A stretch of DNA of 64,000 nt from Neocallimastix lanati (nom. inval.) (GCA_016946835.1 JACVTC010000234.1:10001-74000), one strand, 5' to 3'. Counted from the stretch's first letter, positions 1-11,859 are shown. Translations and numbers: made by a program. The notes: a model not told the origin generated them from the letters alone.

Positions 1-588
1 TGCATAAAATGTACCGTCCGCAAATATATTTTTATGATAATTCGAAAATAAATATGCTTGGAATGGTGATTGAAAGATTATTAGATCAGTATTTTTAAAT
101 ATCATAAAATTTTCATTTCTTTTCGTTTTATAATATTTTGATTCAATGGGAATATCATCAAAACTTTTTATGTTTGGAGGAAATTGTTTATTTATATTTC
201 TTATTATTTGGGATCTAATTGTACTATATTCGGGACATATAAGTCCCATTTCTTGAGAAAAGGCATTAAATATATGTTTAGGTTTTATATCCATAGGAAT
301 TGAATTTTTCTTAATTTCTTCCTTAATTTTATGCTTTGCTACTGATATAGACACATCAATTTCTTTTTCGAGATGGTTATGTAAACTTTCATATTTTAAA
401 ACCTCCTTTTTATCATTTAAAATAATTAAAGATTTACATTTATTTATAGTCTTATATTCAGTGCATCTATAAATTTTTGATTTATCTTTCCTTTGAAATG
501 AAAAATTAAATTTGTGTTTTTTATTAATAATAATTTGTTCATTTCCTCGATTTGTTTCACTTATTTCAATTTCTATATTGTCTTCCAT
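1..588 (-). CDS. MULE transposase, N-terminal part (runs off left edge)
   Basis: An uninterrupted frame of 196 codons starts at an ATG (588-586) and leaves the window at base 1. The protein opens MEDNIEIEISETNRGNEQ and then shows a FLYWCH-like zinc-finger pattern: aromatic core, two Cys in CTEYKTINKCKS, and an HNH pair in SLHNHLEK. It ends in the first catalytic-Asp segment of a MULE transposase (FADGTF). It aligns along its whole length with the transposase at 55127-56472, including FMIFKN and IIFQSPFQ. The family cuts and pastes DNA through a DDE (RNase H-like) active site after zinc-finger binding of its ends. The visible part has no stop or shift, so this copy may be coding-competent; the rest is outside the window. 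Confidence 0.85.
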   Translation of the reverse strand, partial: MEDNIEIEISETNRGNEQIIINKKHKFNFSFQRKDKSKIYRCTEYKTINKCKSLIILNDKKEVLKYESLHNHLEKEIDVSISVAKHKIKEEIKKNSIPMDIKPKHIFNAFSQEMGLICPEYSTIRSQIIRNINKQFPPNIKSFDDIPIESKYYKTKRNENFMIFKNTDLIIFQSPFQAYLFSNYHKNIFADGTFYA

Positions 589-1434
589 TAATAATTAAAA
601 TTTTTCAATAAAATTATTTTAATAAATATACTTTTAAATGCTTTGAAACTTTTTTTTTTTTTTAATATTTAAAATAATAAACCTTTTTTTAATTAATTAT
701 ATAATTATTTAAATAATTATTTAATTATTAATTATTTATTATTTCTTTATTTACTATTTTATTTATTTATTTTTATTTTTATTTTTTATTTTTTATTTTA
801 TTTTATTTTTTTTATTTTTTAATGCTTAAAAAATAAATTTTTATTTATTTTTATTTTATTTTTCAATGTTTAAAAAAAAAAGTTTTCTTATTTCTTATTT
901 TTATTTTATTTTTCAATGTTTAAAAAAAAAGTTTTCTTATTTCTTATTTTTATTTTATTTTTCAATGTTTAAAAAAAAAGTTTTCTTAGTTCTTATTTTG
1001 ATTTTATTTTTCAATGTTTAAAAAAAAAGTTTTCTTATTTGTTAAGCATTAAAAAATAAAATGTTTATTTATTTTTTATTTTATTTTTCAATGTTAAATA
1101 GAAATACCTAACCTAATTATTATTTATTGAAGTGTTGTATTTCGCCAAAAGTTGAATTTCGTCCAGTTAAATTTCACCAAATTCTTGGTGGCTTATAAAT
1201 TTTCGTCATAAAATATCACCACATTTATTATTCACGCCATATTGTGAATATATGGCTTTTTAAAAATTGTAGAAAAAAGCCACAAAATTATGATACAGTT
1301 AGATATACGCCCCACGTAAGATTACGTGTTTGAAAATTTTTGAGAATTGTAATTTTATTTATTTAATTAATTAATAATTATTCATTAAATTTTTAATAAA
1401 ATTAAGTGGCTTAAAATTAAAATTATTTAAGCCA
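589..1434. other. MULE 5' subterminal region
   Basis: This non-coding AT-rich DNA lies between the transposase start and the element terminus at 1487. Bases about 1035-1487 are nearly repeated at about 58890-59396, including the phrases GTGTTGTATTTC, TTGGTGGCTTATAAA and CGCCCCACGTAAG, so it is part of the same transposon family. No gene is seen. Confidence 0.7.
855..1095. repeat. ~50-bp tandem repeat, about 4 copies
   Basis: A unit beginning TTTTTCAATGTTTAAAAAAA and continuing through GTTTTCTTATTTCTTATT recurs with a period near 50 bp at about 862, 913, 963 and 1012. A single copy is present at about 58937 in the related deleted MULE, so copy number differs between elements. Confidence 0.75.
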
Positions 1435-1487
1435 TACAACAAAATACAAATTTATGTAATAAAAATTTTCGAAATGCACACTCCCCT
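1435..1487. repeat. MULE 5' terminal repeat
   Basis: The end reads inward (minus strand) as AGGGGAGTGTGCATTTCG followed by AAAATTTTTATTACA. The same end recurs at about 59344-59396. A close variant (GGGGGTGTGTCATTTCG) forms both ends of the element at 56847-61205. It lies about 850 bp upstream of the transposase ATG, as expected for an element end. Confidence 0.7.
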
Positions 1488-2085
1488 GTAGCCTATTACA
1501 TAAATATTTTAAATGTGGCGCAATATAAACATTTTATAAATTAATAAATAATTATATAAATATTGCTATTAATAAAATAACCTAAAATAAAAAAATTTTT
1601 ATTTGAATAATTATAGATAATAAAAAATTAATAATATAAATAAAAATTATTTTATTGAATATGACTTTAATTAAAATTATTACACCTTATTTAAATTAAT
1701 TCATCCTATTGTAAACCATAAAAATTTAATATGATATGATAGTAAGCCTTAATTAAAAAAATGAATAACCTTAGTTATTTTATTTGTTATTATTTTATCT
1801 TTTGGAATAATTAATATAGTATTTTAATGAAATGCATGGCATGATATAATTATAAAAAAAGTATATTTAGAATAATTTATTTTTATGATATATATAAATT
1901 ATTTCACATCTATAATAAACGTTTTATTAATTATAGTATTTATCAGTAATAACATTAGAGTATAATATACATTAAACTTCTTATTGATGCCATACATTCC
2001 ATTTATTTTATGTATTTTATGCATAACATTTTAAAAAAAAAACAATTTTTTTCTTTTTTCTTTCCTTGTTAAGTGATATATCATC
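1488..2085. other. AT-rich spacer, nothing recognised
   Basis: No open frame of note, RNA gene or repeat family was recognised between the MULE end and the retroelement fossil. Confidence 0.5.
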
Positions 2086-2089
2086 TAAA

Positions 2090-4235
2090 AAAGAAATAAA
2101 CTATTACAGATATAATACTTACTATATTTAGTGATAGTATATTAAGTAGGAGCAGTGATTTGAGCAGGGTAGTTCGGAATTGAAATCGCGATAAAATATC
2201 CCATCCCACTGATCCTAAGAAGAAGTGAAGTTCATGAACGTCTAGAAGAGGAGCTTTCCAAATTCCGAATAGCTTCAACCATACTTATCAATTAGCTTTA
2301 GTCCTTCAGATGGTCACTCTATGACCAAGAACATCTACTTCGGTTGGCATAAAGTGCCTTTGTTCAATGTTAATTTTTTAAAAGGTCATTTTCCTTGAAG
2401 ATTTATAATACTTGTTGAATGTGTTCAATATGTGTTCTTCAATACTTTTTTGGAGAAAATGAGGATATCATCAATAAAAGTTGGAAAATACAATTACCAA
2501 ATGAGAGGAAATAAAATTCGATTCATTTCACATTGGAAGCTAGTTTTAAGTACCAGTTTAATCCAAAAATGGCATAACTTTAAATTGGTAATTTTTGAAT
2601 CTATTAGTTTAAAAGTCGTTATTTCTATGCTATCTTCTTCCAATTTTTTTTTTTGGTGATATCCCGAATAAATTACCATTATTGTAAAGATAATAGCTCC
2701 ATTTAAAAAAAAAAAAAAAAAAAAATTCATTAGCACTGGAATCTGGATAAGCATCCTTTTTTTCAGTTCAATCATTTACTCCTCAATAATCTATACATAA
2801 ACACCAATTTTCCGTTTTGGTTTTGGTACCAAGATAATTGGGGATGAACCATTCTGAACAAGAAGGTTCAATTAATTGTTGGTGAATTAATCAGATTATT
2901 TCATTCTTTAAGTATATAATTAATTTTTTTTTTTTATTTAAAAAAATATTTTTATAAATTCATTAATAAAATTTTTTTATTTAAAAAAATATTTTTATAA
3001 ATTCATTAATTAATTTTTTTTTTTTCAATAATATAAATTTATATATCTGATGATCTCATTCTTTAAGTATCAGCACTTTGCCAGCAACAGTAGTAAATGT
3101 CAAAAGGACGATCTTCTATCTCGAATCCCATCTCCTTGGCTAACTGCGGGTGGAGTCATATTGATCTGTGAAACCGGTATCCTACTGCACATTTAAATTT
3201 TTTGGAACCCTTCTTTGGTACGAAAGGTTATGTTTATTTTAGCTTCAGGCACAAACTCGTCATACTCAGATCCATCTTTCATAAAGATGTGTGTTGTCTT
3301 GATGATTACTACCCTTTACGCGAGTCCTTATAGTAATTTTTGTCTTTCCCTTGATCTCGTACTCTCATCTTTACCATTTACTGGTGGTTATCATTTATTT
3401 TTTTTTTTTTCCTTTTTATCAGAATTGTTTTGCCTAGTTAGACTCTCTTCTACGAAAAATCTCTTTTTATCGCCTCGGCAATTATCGCTGTTCTTCCTTC
3501 CCTTGGCGTTGATGTCCTTGGGAGGGTATTCGCAGGTTTTCATCATTCCTATCAGGGCCATGATGGCAATCTTTCTTTTGCGGTTATATTTTCGTATCTT
3601 TCTTAAGTAATCATCTTTATAATCTGCAGGAAAGGCATCACACCTTTTTAAAGAGGTAAACATATCCTTCTAAGGTTTTTTTTCTCAGCAGCAAAGGTCG
3701 TAAAAAAGCTTCCCGAACCGAGAGTCACATTTTGTTGTACCAGTAATAATAATAATCTTTTAGTTTCATCTGAAAGCTGAAGTATTCTGCTTAGTCTGTT
3801 TAACTCCGAGAGGTATTCATAGGCTTTATCCCATTCTTGCCTAAGTTTAAGAATAGTAGTTTTTACCTCTTCTAACGTTCGTTCCTTTCAAATTCTTGTA
3901 GCAACTTATTCATCAATCTTTGTGGTACGGATCATCCCTTTGTTTGAATACTTCGTCTATTTGGTACAACTTCTTAGCTGTTCCCTATAAGTGGTCCTCA
4001 AATGAGTACGACATGACCATGGGTTCTGTTTGGTAGTACTTCTGATGTCAACCAAAGTACCTTTTTAATTTATCAATAAATGATTCTACTTCCCCCCCTA
4101 TTTGACTACTGAACAATTGGGATGCCTCTTTTGTACTTCGCAGGGTACGCATCCGTCATCACCACGTCTTCCATTGCACTCCTTGTAAGTATTGGTTATC
4201 TGATTGGAAATGATGTTTTAATCTTTGGCTTCTTG
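2090..4235 (-). mobile_element. Ty3/Gypsy-like LTR retroelement fossil (gag to RT)
   Basis: On the minus strand the order is gag-like (about 4235-3215), then a protease-like stretch (about 3200-3060), then reverse-transcriptase-like pieces (about 2870-2770 and 2320-2100). RT is suggested by a SSPIILVPK-type motif and by an integrase-side segment resembling the 'flgl..yyr.fip.y' part of Ty3 RT. No LTRs are recognised. The element is clearly broken, with many breaks, and looks old. Base composition is visibly more balanced than in the neighbouring DNA. Confidence 0.6.
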
Positions 4236-4579
4236 TATATCAATATGTGGTAGGGAAGCGCTTACTTGTCTTATATAATTAAATTAAAAAAAAAATTTTT
4301 TTTTTTCCTTGTATTAATTTAATTTTCTTATTGAAGTAATTTAAATAAAAAGATTATACAACAGTTATATTAGTTTTATTAATCTTTTCTTATATGAAAT
4401 TACATCTTGCTCAGAACATGTAATAAACTAATATATATGAAATATTCTCAGAAACTGATATATATATCTATAATTATTTTGAAAATCCTAATGACGATCC
4501 AATCATCTTTAAAAAAATAATTCTTTAATAATTTATTATCTGATGAATCATTATTATTCAAAATCATAATATCCAGAAT

Positions 4580-5850
4580 TTAGAAAATACTGTATTAGAC
4601 ATAACTTTATTGGCTCTGAATAATTTGGATTCCGGGATAAAGAAGAATGTGTTAGCCTTTATGCTTCAATTCCAGATATCTGTCAAAGAGGCCAAAATAA
4701 TAATGAAATTACCTATTTAGCTTTTCTTGTTTTTAAAAAATCATATAATTCAGTTCTAATTTTTTAATATATTTACTAAAATTGAAATGTTAAGGTATAT
4801 GTGGTCACATATCAATTCCTTAAAAATCTGTACTTGACCTCTAAAAACATGTGTTAAAAATGAGTAATAGTAATCAATATTCAGATTATATCAAAGTTAT
4901 TAACGGTGTTCGACAAGACTGTCCTTTATTTCCTATTTTTTTTCAATCATTTTATTAATGATATATTTAAAGGTTTGAAAGAAATAATGAATTAAAGTTG
5001 GAATAAAATCTCTTTAGGGAGCTCCTTTTTGATAATGAAATTGCTCTATGTGCTTTTTCAAGAAATTATATAAGAAAATTATAGAAAAAAGTTAACAATT
5101 TGGATAAGGTTAATCATATACTGTTACTGTTAATAAATGTGTAATAATGGTTGTTTGTCCGATTAGACCAATTCAAAGTGAAAGTTGAGTTCTTTGTTTT
5201 TGGGATCTCTTTATTACCAAAATTAAAATAGGATCTCTACTCCAAAAAAAAAACAAAGTATTATACATAACTTGATGTTTTGTATGATAACACAATCTCT
5301 CTCCATCCAGTTATTAAATCAATGAAAAATAATATAAAAAAAAGCTATTTATAATATTCGAAGGTTTTCTTAGAATTCCTTTAATTCCAATTCCATTCAA
5401 AAGAACAGATATATTATCAATTATTATCAAACGAGTAGCTTACTACGCTCCACATATTTGATCAAAAGAGTCAGAACAAATAGTACACAGTAACTCATTA
5501 CCAAAAGTCTTTTTTTTATAAATTCTGATTTTCAGGTAAAAAATACTTTTGTGTCAGATTATGCTATCTCAAAGGAACTCTATATTACAACACTATCAGC
5601 AAATTGTACAATAGTTCAAATATGTTGTTTTGAAAAAATAGAAAAATTCGAATTGAATTTGGACACTTGCTAATAATATTCTTAAATTGAGATGCTATTT
5701 TTACAGTGAACACTTTCTTTGTTGTAATAAAATCAATATAGAACATTGAAAATTGATTAATGAAATATTCATTTTTTTAATGAATTGAGAAACAAAATTT
5801 TAGATAATTTAGATTTTGTTTTTCCTACTATAATTTTTTATATTCATAAA
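4580..5850 (+). mobile_element. Non-LTR retrotransposon (LINE) reverse transcriptase remnant
   Basis: Plus-strand readings in changing frames follow the order of a LINE RT. First comes NLDSGIKKNVLAFMLQFQ/FGFRDKEECVSLYASIP with ICQRGQ and YLAFLVFKKSYNSV (RT palm entry). Then VINGVRQDCPLFPIFF matches the 'GvrQGcplSP.lF' motif, with FIN(D)IFKGLKE. Then a LLF..EIALCAFSRNY segment stands where the FADD catalytic motif belongs. The C-terminal part (about 5400-5750) carries a 'ISKELYITTLSANC' region. Stops and frame changes are numerous, so it is dead. A shorter scrap of the same RT region (IIRPKQFGFCNKK) is present after each ATPase gene downstream. Confidence 0.65.
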
Positions 5851-5857
5851 AATTAAT

Positions 5858-6060
5858 AAAGAAAACTTTAATAATAATTCTTGCAATAGTAATAATAATT
5901 CAGAAAATAGTTCGGTTACTAAGGAAGAAAATAAGTTGATTAATTTTAATAGAAATAATGGTATTGTTAATAATGGTGTTGAAAATTCAATTAGAATAAG
6001 TGAAAATGGAAATACAAGTAGTAATGAATATTCTAGAAAGTATTAATAGTTTAGATATTC
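5858..6060 (+). other. Asn/Ser-rich pseudo-coding stretch
   Basis: The reading NFNNNSCNSNNNSENSSV.. through NGVENSIRISENGNTSSN is low-complexity coding-like sequence between the LINE remnant and a decayed ATPase copy. No family is recognised; it could be the Asn-rich part of the LINE or of a host gene. Confidence 0.3.
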
Positions 6061-6084
6061 AAAATTCTTAAATATCAAATTTAA

Positions 6085-7068
6085 ATAATTTATATTTAGA
6101 GACTAATAAAAAAATTTGTTCTTTTATTGATGCATAATTTGGAGTAAAAAGAAGCGACGATTATCTACATTTTTAATTAGTGATAATTCTTATTTATCCT
6201 TTACTTAAATGACAGAAATAGTACCAATTGCAAAGGATTTTTCTGAGTCAACATTAAATTGTTCTATGGAATATATAATATTAAATGATAAAAAATATTA
6301 TCAATATTTTGGATTTACGATTCAGGAAGATTTAGATTTATGAAGTAAAAATAAGGAATTAAACTTTGATGATTTATAGCGTAGGTATAATGGATATAAT
6401 TAAAAAAGTTTTAATCCATGGCCAGTTTGAGTACATTAAATTCGAATAGCATTGAAAATTATTGTAACAAATAAGGACATTACGATGATTTGAAAAGAAT
6501 ATATAATTAGGATATTGTTAGTGTAAAATAAAATATTTGAGAATTAATAAATGGATATAAGATTGAAATAAAAATAAATAATTACTGAGTAGATAATATT
6601 CAAATTGAATTAGAAATTAATTTCGTGGAGGATTTCAAATAAGAATTAGAAAATTATGGTTATTTATAGATGATCTATATTCAAAAAATAACTAGCTTGA
6701 GAAACATTCCAAATAAAGAATTTGAAAAAATTAACATTTGCTTTAAAAAAATGAAGCGAAAATAAAATTTTTTATGATTTGATAAAATATTCCAATGAAA
6801 TGTTGAAAGTGACAAAAAAAAATGTCGAAATAATGTGGGAAATTTTAGAAAATCACAATTAAAAGAAAGAATTCCAGTGAATAAAATTGATAATATAAAT
6901 TTTAAATTAGTTATAATAGTTTATGCATATTTTAATGCTCAAATAAAGAATTATATTGTTAAAGTTATTCTTATTGCTAAGGAAAAATTAGATTTTATTT
7001 TTATTTTTTATCCCAAAGAAAAAAATGAAGTGAATAAAGAAATTATAATAATGGAATTAATTAAATAA
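6085..7068 (+). pseudogene. Decayed AAA-ATPase-like/PD-(D/E)XK gene copy
   Basis: Starts inside the ATPase domain (NLYLETNKKICSFIDA.., the Walker B region with the Asp-Glu lost). It continues through MTEIVPIAKDFSESTLNCSMEY and YYQYFGFT to the nuclease-side helix MLKVTKKNVEIMWEILENH. Many stops and frame changes are present and the HGRAD ... IELK catalytic core is not recognisable. It is more diverged from the intact copy than the near-complete genes are, so it belongs to the older layer seen again at 11860, 32690 and 61855. It ends MELIK*, the common end of these older copies. Confidence 0.75.
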
Positions 7069-7080
7069 AAACATTTTCAA

Positions 7081-7118
<38 letters not shown>

Positions 7119-7151
7119 TTAAAATATTAAAATTTTTAATACATTTTTTAA

Positions 7152-7176
7152 TACGTAAATTTTATACAATTACGTA
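7152..7176. promoter_or_regulatory. Conserved palindrome TACGTAA-N11-TTACGTA upstream of ATPase gene
   Basis: Two 7-bp arms in perfect inverted symmetry are separated by 11 bases (ATTTTATACAA). The site begins 290 bp before the 7442 start codon. The same site occurs before nearly every ATPase copy in the array (34067, 39858, 50332, 63274; one-base variants at 13295 and 44079). A role as a protein-binding site is inferred only from conservation and symmetry. Confidence 0.5.
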
Positions 7177-7441
7177 TTTAGAAGAAAAAAAAAAAAAAAT
7201 AAGATTGATAAAAAACAATTAAAAATATTTAATAACTTCATTTATATTTAATTTTTTAATTTGATATTGTTTGAAAATAATTTAATTTTCTTATAAAATA
7301 TTAAAAAAATTAATTTTCTAATAAAATATTTTATTATTAATATTTTAATTTTTATTTGAAAAGGAGTGATTATATAAAAAAAAAGTTTTAATTTATTTAT
7401 TTATTTATTTTATTTGATTATATACTCACTATTTTGTTAAT

Positions 7442-9252
7442 ATGTTCATAATAAATATATTTAAATCATTATTAAAAAAAAAAAAAAAACAAGGGTTTAT
7501 TCTTGATAACGGAGAAATGTATGAATTATATAAAGATTTACTTGAAGAAAAATATTTTGTAGATAAATCATACATAATAAATGATTTTAATAAATTAATT
7601 AATAAAAATTCTGAAAAATATGTGTGTATTACAAAACCCAGAAGATTTGGAAAAACCTCAATAGCAGCAATGTTAATATCGTATTATAGTGAAAATTTTG
7701 ATTCTAAAGAAATATTTGATAAATTAAAAGTATCCAAAGGAAAAAGTTCTGATATTAAAGAGAGAAAAAACGAAATTAAACAATATAAAAAATTTCAAGG
7801 AAAATATCACACCATATATTTAGATTTGTCAAGCAATGTTTTTTCTTTCGAAACTTTAAACGCATTCATATCTTCAATTAATATGGACTTAAAAACAGAT
7901 ATTAAAGAACTATATCCTAATTCTAAAGTATTAAATGCATATAAAGATAATATAGTTTATAATTTAAAAAAATTATATTTAGAAACAGATAAAAAGTTTA
8001 TTCTTGTTATTGATGAATGGGACTACATAATCACCAGTAAAAAGTTTACAGATAAAGAACGCAAAGAATATATTAATTTTTTAAAGTATTTAATTAAAGA
8101 TCATTCCTATTTAGCCTTTGTTTATATGACAGGAATAACACCAATTGCAAAGGAATTATTTCAATCTAAATTAAATTGTTTTAGGGAATATACTATGTTA
8201 AATGATAAAAAATATTACAAATATTTTGGATTTACGGAAGAAGAAGTTCGTGAGCTATGTAGTAAAAATAAAAATTTAACCTTTGACGATTTAGAAAGTT
8301 GGTATAATGGATATAAATCGTATGATGGTAAAAAAATTTTTAATACATGGTCAGTTATTCATGCTTTAAATTCGGATATCATTGAAAATTATTGGTCACA
8401 AACAGGAAGTTTTAATGAGGTGAAAAGAACGATTAATTTTGATATCGTTGGTGTTAAAGAAGATATTTTAGAATTGATTAATGGTAATGAAATTAAAATA
8501 AAATTGGAAAATTATGGAGTAGAAGATATCCAAAAAGAATCGGAAGATCAAGTACATATGAAGGAAATATTATATTCAAAAATGGTTACTTTTGGATATT
8601 TAACATACTATAAAGGAAAAATATCCATTCCAAATGAAGAATTACGGGAAGAATTTATAAAGGCTTTACGCAATAATAAAAGTGATATGCAATATATCTA
8701 TGATATGATAACGAATTCGGATGAAATGTTGGAAGTGACATTACATAAAAATGTCAAAGAATGTGTGAAATTTTAGATAAATCCCCCATGGAAAAAATTA
8801 TTCTTGAAGATAAAATTGATCATGGAAATTTAAAACGTTTTATAGATTATTCATATTTTAATGCTCGAATGAAGTATGATATTGTTGAAAAATATCCTAA
8901 TGGTAATAGAACAGCGGATATTATTTTTCTTCCCAAAGAAAAAAATAAAGTAAATGAAGCAATTATAATAATAGAATTAAAAGTGAATAGTACAGCAAAA
9001 GAAGCTATTAATCAAATACATCAAAAAAAATATTATAATGGTTTAAAAAAAAAAGGATATTATGGAAATATTTTATTAATTGGAATAAATTACCACCAGA
9101 AAAAAGTAGAATATAGTTGCGTAATAGAAGAATACAATAACAAAATAAAATTATTATCAACATCAGAATCAGGAGCTGAGAGGAAAAGGAGCAATGAACT
9201 TGAAATTATTAGAAAAAATAAAAGATTGAGGGGTAGTAGTAGTAAACCATAA
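7442..9252 (+). CDS. AAA-ATPase-like / PD-(D/E)XK nuclease protein, one frameshift
   Basis: Same architecture as the intact 34431 copy. The ATPase-like domain has P-loop TKPRRFGKTS and Walker B FILVIDEWDY, the family motif SWYNGYKSYDGKKIFNTWSV follows, and a nuclease domain is at the C-terminus. The upstream ATG at 7442 is in frame through a 16-A tract (MFIINIFKSLLKKKKKQGF), so the tract codes for poly-Lys; the next ATG is 7517. The first frame stops at 8776. The rest of the protein continues in another frame (8761-9252) because one A is missing in a short A run near 8755; this could be real or an assembly error. The nuclease motif is weakened: GNRTADIIF replaces GHGRADIIF (the Asp is kept), and EAIIIIELK is intact. 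The C-terminus is Lys/Arg-rich. Confidence 0.8.
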
Positions 9253-9275
9253 AATAATTAATTTCCAATACGATA

Positions 9276-9862
9276 AAGAAAGTGATATGCAATATTTCTA
9301 TAATATGATAAAGAATTTGGATGAAATGTTGGAAGTGACATTACATAAAAATGTCAAAAGAATGTGTGAAATTTTAGATAAATCACACATGGAAAAAATT
9401 ATTCTTGAAGATAAAATTGATCATGCACATTTAAAACGTTTTATAGATTATTCATATTTTAATGCTCGAACGAAGTATTATATTGTTGAAGAATATCCTA
9501 ATGATAATGGAGCAACGGATATTATTTTTCTTCCCAAAGAAAAAAATAAAGTAAATGGAGAAATTATAATAATTGAATTAAAAGTGAATAGTACAGCAAA
9601 AGAAGCTATTAATCAAATATATCAAAAAAAATATTATAATGAATTAAAAAAAAAAGGATATTATGGAAATATTTTATTAATTGGAATAAATTACAACCAG
9701 AAAAAAGTAGAATATAGTTGCGTAATAGAAGAATACAATAACAAAATAAAATTATTATCAAAATCAGAATCAGGAGCTGAGAGGAAAAGGAGCAATGAAC
9801 TTGAAATTATTAGAAAAAATAAAAGATTGAGGGGTAGTAGTAGTAAACCATAAAATAATTAA
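9276..9862 (+). CDS. Tandem duplicate of the C-terminal PD-(D/E)XK nuclease domain
   Basis: An open frame, 9287-9853 (188 aa), starts MQYFYNMIKNLDEMLEVTLH and ends KRLRGSSSKP like the gene just upstream. It is a head-to-tail copy of about 8680-9262, joined directly to the 3' end of the 7442 gene. The nuclease shows NGATDIIF (Asp kept; the usual HGRAD His and Arg lost) and GEIIIIELK. It lacks the ATPase domain. It carries the A that the upstream gene lost, so it is open across that point. Whether it is expressed is unknown; its own promoter is not evident. Confidence 0.7.
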
Positions 9863-10204
9863 TTTCAAATACTATTAAAATAATAAATAAACTTTTAAAT
9901 TGTAAATAATATATAAAAGAATGATTAAAGTAAATGATTTTTTTATATATATAATATAAATTTTGTAATATAATAATTAATAATTTTATTTAATAAAAGT
10001 TGGAAGAAATAGCTATTCAAATGTTCTAAAAATAAATAAAAAAAATTTTTATTAATTATATTATATTATATAAAATTTTTAATTAGAGTCAAAAAATAAA
10101 ATAAATCATTTAAAATTAAAAGAATTTTTTTTTGTAATTTTTATTTTTATCAATTTTAATATATTTATCAATTATTTAGGAAAATAATAAATAATTACGT
10201 TCTC
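9863..10204. other. Conserved 3' flank of ATPase unit
   Basis: AT-rich, with no gene. The same flank (ATAAACTTTTAAATTGTAAAT, then AAAAGTTGGAAGAAATAGCT) follows the copies at 30.7, 36.2, 39.4, 42.0 and 48.4 kb, so the duplicated unit extends beyond the coding part. Confidence 0.6.
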
Positions 10205-10620
10205 TGAATGTGCTACATTTCTTTTTTTTGTACCGATTTATGCACTTCTGTATCCATTCTTTCAATTCTTAAGAAAGGTGACTTATGAAATTGCAATAAT
10301 TACAATAATGAATAAAAATATTATTAAAAGATTTAAAATTCTTTCTAAAAATTTTAACCAAAATATTATAGGACTCTACTATTTCAAATGGTATCATTAG
10401 ACCTAAACAATTTGGATTCTGTAATAAGAAATAAAATGTTAGTTTATTTTATTCTCTTTAAGAAATATGCCAAAGAAAATAAATAATAATAAATTCGCAT
10501 ATATTGCAGTTCTTGATATAAGTAAAAAAAATTAAGACTAAACTATTATATTCTTACAAATTTCAGTAATCTGGGAATACATAGTGAATGACTTTAACTA
10601 ATCACTAACCTTTTTCGTAC
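10205..10620 (+). mobile_element. LINE RT fragment, array copy 1
   Basis: Readings YPFFQFLRKVTYEIAIITIM, FKILSKNFNQNIIG, then (next frame) IIRPKQFGFCNKK and a KFAYIAVLDISK segment correspond to the entry and palm region of a LINE RT. Compare FGFRDKEECVSLY in the 4.6-kb remnant. It is a short, dead piece with multiple stops. Near-identical pieces follow the other ATPase copies. Confidence 0.6.
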
Positions 10621-10984
10621 ATTCAAAGCTCGATCATATTTTAATGTTTCCAATATTTTCATTATTTTACCTTATGAATATATTTTTTTTTTATTTTTTT
10701 TCATAAATTTTTTATAATCTTTATAAACTATGTATTATTAATTGTGTAATAAATAAATTTAAAGTAACATTTATTCTTGTTCAAAAAAATAAAAAAAAAA
10801 AAAAAAAAAAAAAAAATAAAATAAAAAAAAATAAAAAAAAAAAAAAAATTTTTTTTTATTTTATGTAATATTTAAACATTTTATTAAAATAATAAATAAA
10901 TATAAAGTAAGTAGTATTGAGTTTTTAATAATAAAAATTAAAAAAATTTTCTAGCAAATCATTAACAAAGATAAAAAAAATTTA

Positions 10985-11575
10985 ATTAAATAAAAAAATA
11001 TCCACAATGATATGGACTGTTTTTCCAGGTCCATAGAAAGTTGATGGAAAAGGAATAGCCTTTATCAGGCGTACTAATTATAGTTTTCTATGATTCTGAT
11101 GATAATTTATGGTTATCCTTTCTAAACTGATTTCTAGTACGAAGATAGTAAATTGAAATACTGGAAGACTGTTGAAACTGAAACTGATGTTTTATATTGT
11201 TTTAAACTGGATATGTTGAAACTTTGGAGTTGTATTATTATTATTGTGTAGTTCCAAAGTTTTCAATCTCTTTCATGGTTGAAGACGCAAAAATAAAAGA
11301 TATAAAAATAAAACCTCATAGAATAACCTTTGTAGATGTCTGATTAACACTGATGCTATATCAGGAATCAATTACTTGAGAAAACAACGGCTTCTTTCTT
11401 AAACGAATCACCAATGGTTCCTATTTAGTAAACATCAAAACACTGTTATCAGGAGCGCCAATGCTAAAAAAAAAAAAAAAACCATTAAACAAGCAAGGAG
11501 TACTAGAATCCATATCGCTGTGGTCATGCTACCAAAAGGAATTAAAATTCCTCTTTGGAAAGTCAAATTCATTAA
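10985..11575. repeat. Block X, copy 1 (unassigned conserved block)
   Basis: This block runs from ATCCACAATGATATGGACTG to AAATTCCTCTTTGGAAAGTC. It is less AT-rich than its flanks and is repeated at 31750, 37385, 42985, 49690 (part), 47760 (inverted part) and 61297 (part). On the minus strand one copy (37.8 kb) reads as a hydrophobic helix, WILVLLACLMVLFLALALL. No protein family is recognised and every copy has stops in all frames. Confidence 0.55.
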
Positions 11576-11859
11576 TTTCGATATTTTAAATATATTTTGA
11601 TTCATTAATTTAATATAAGAAATTATTAATGCGTATTACTTTTAATAGAATAATACACTATACTATTTTTCGGTGTTCCATATATTTTCATTATTAATTT
11701 TTTTAAATTTTATGATTTTTTTTTTTTATTCTATATTTTTATATTTTTTTTATATAAAAGTATATTATTATTAAATTCAAATAATAAATAAAAAACAAAT
11801 TATGTTTGAGTTATTGTAAATAAAAAAAAAAAAAAAAAAAAAATAACTCAATAGTGGTA

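Noticed and set aside
3215-3610. 131-aa plus-strand frame with hydrophobic stretches
   Set aside because: Antisense of the minus-strand retroelement fossil; no independent support.
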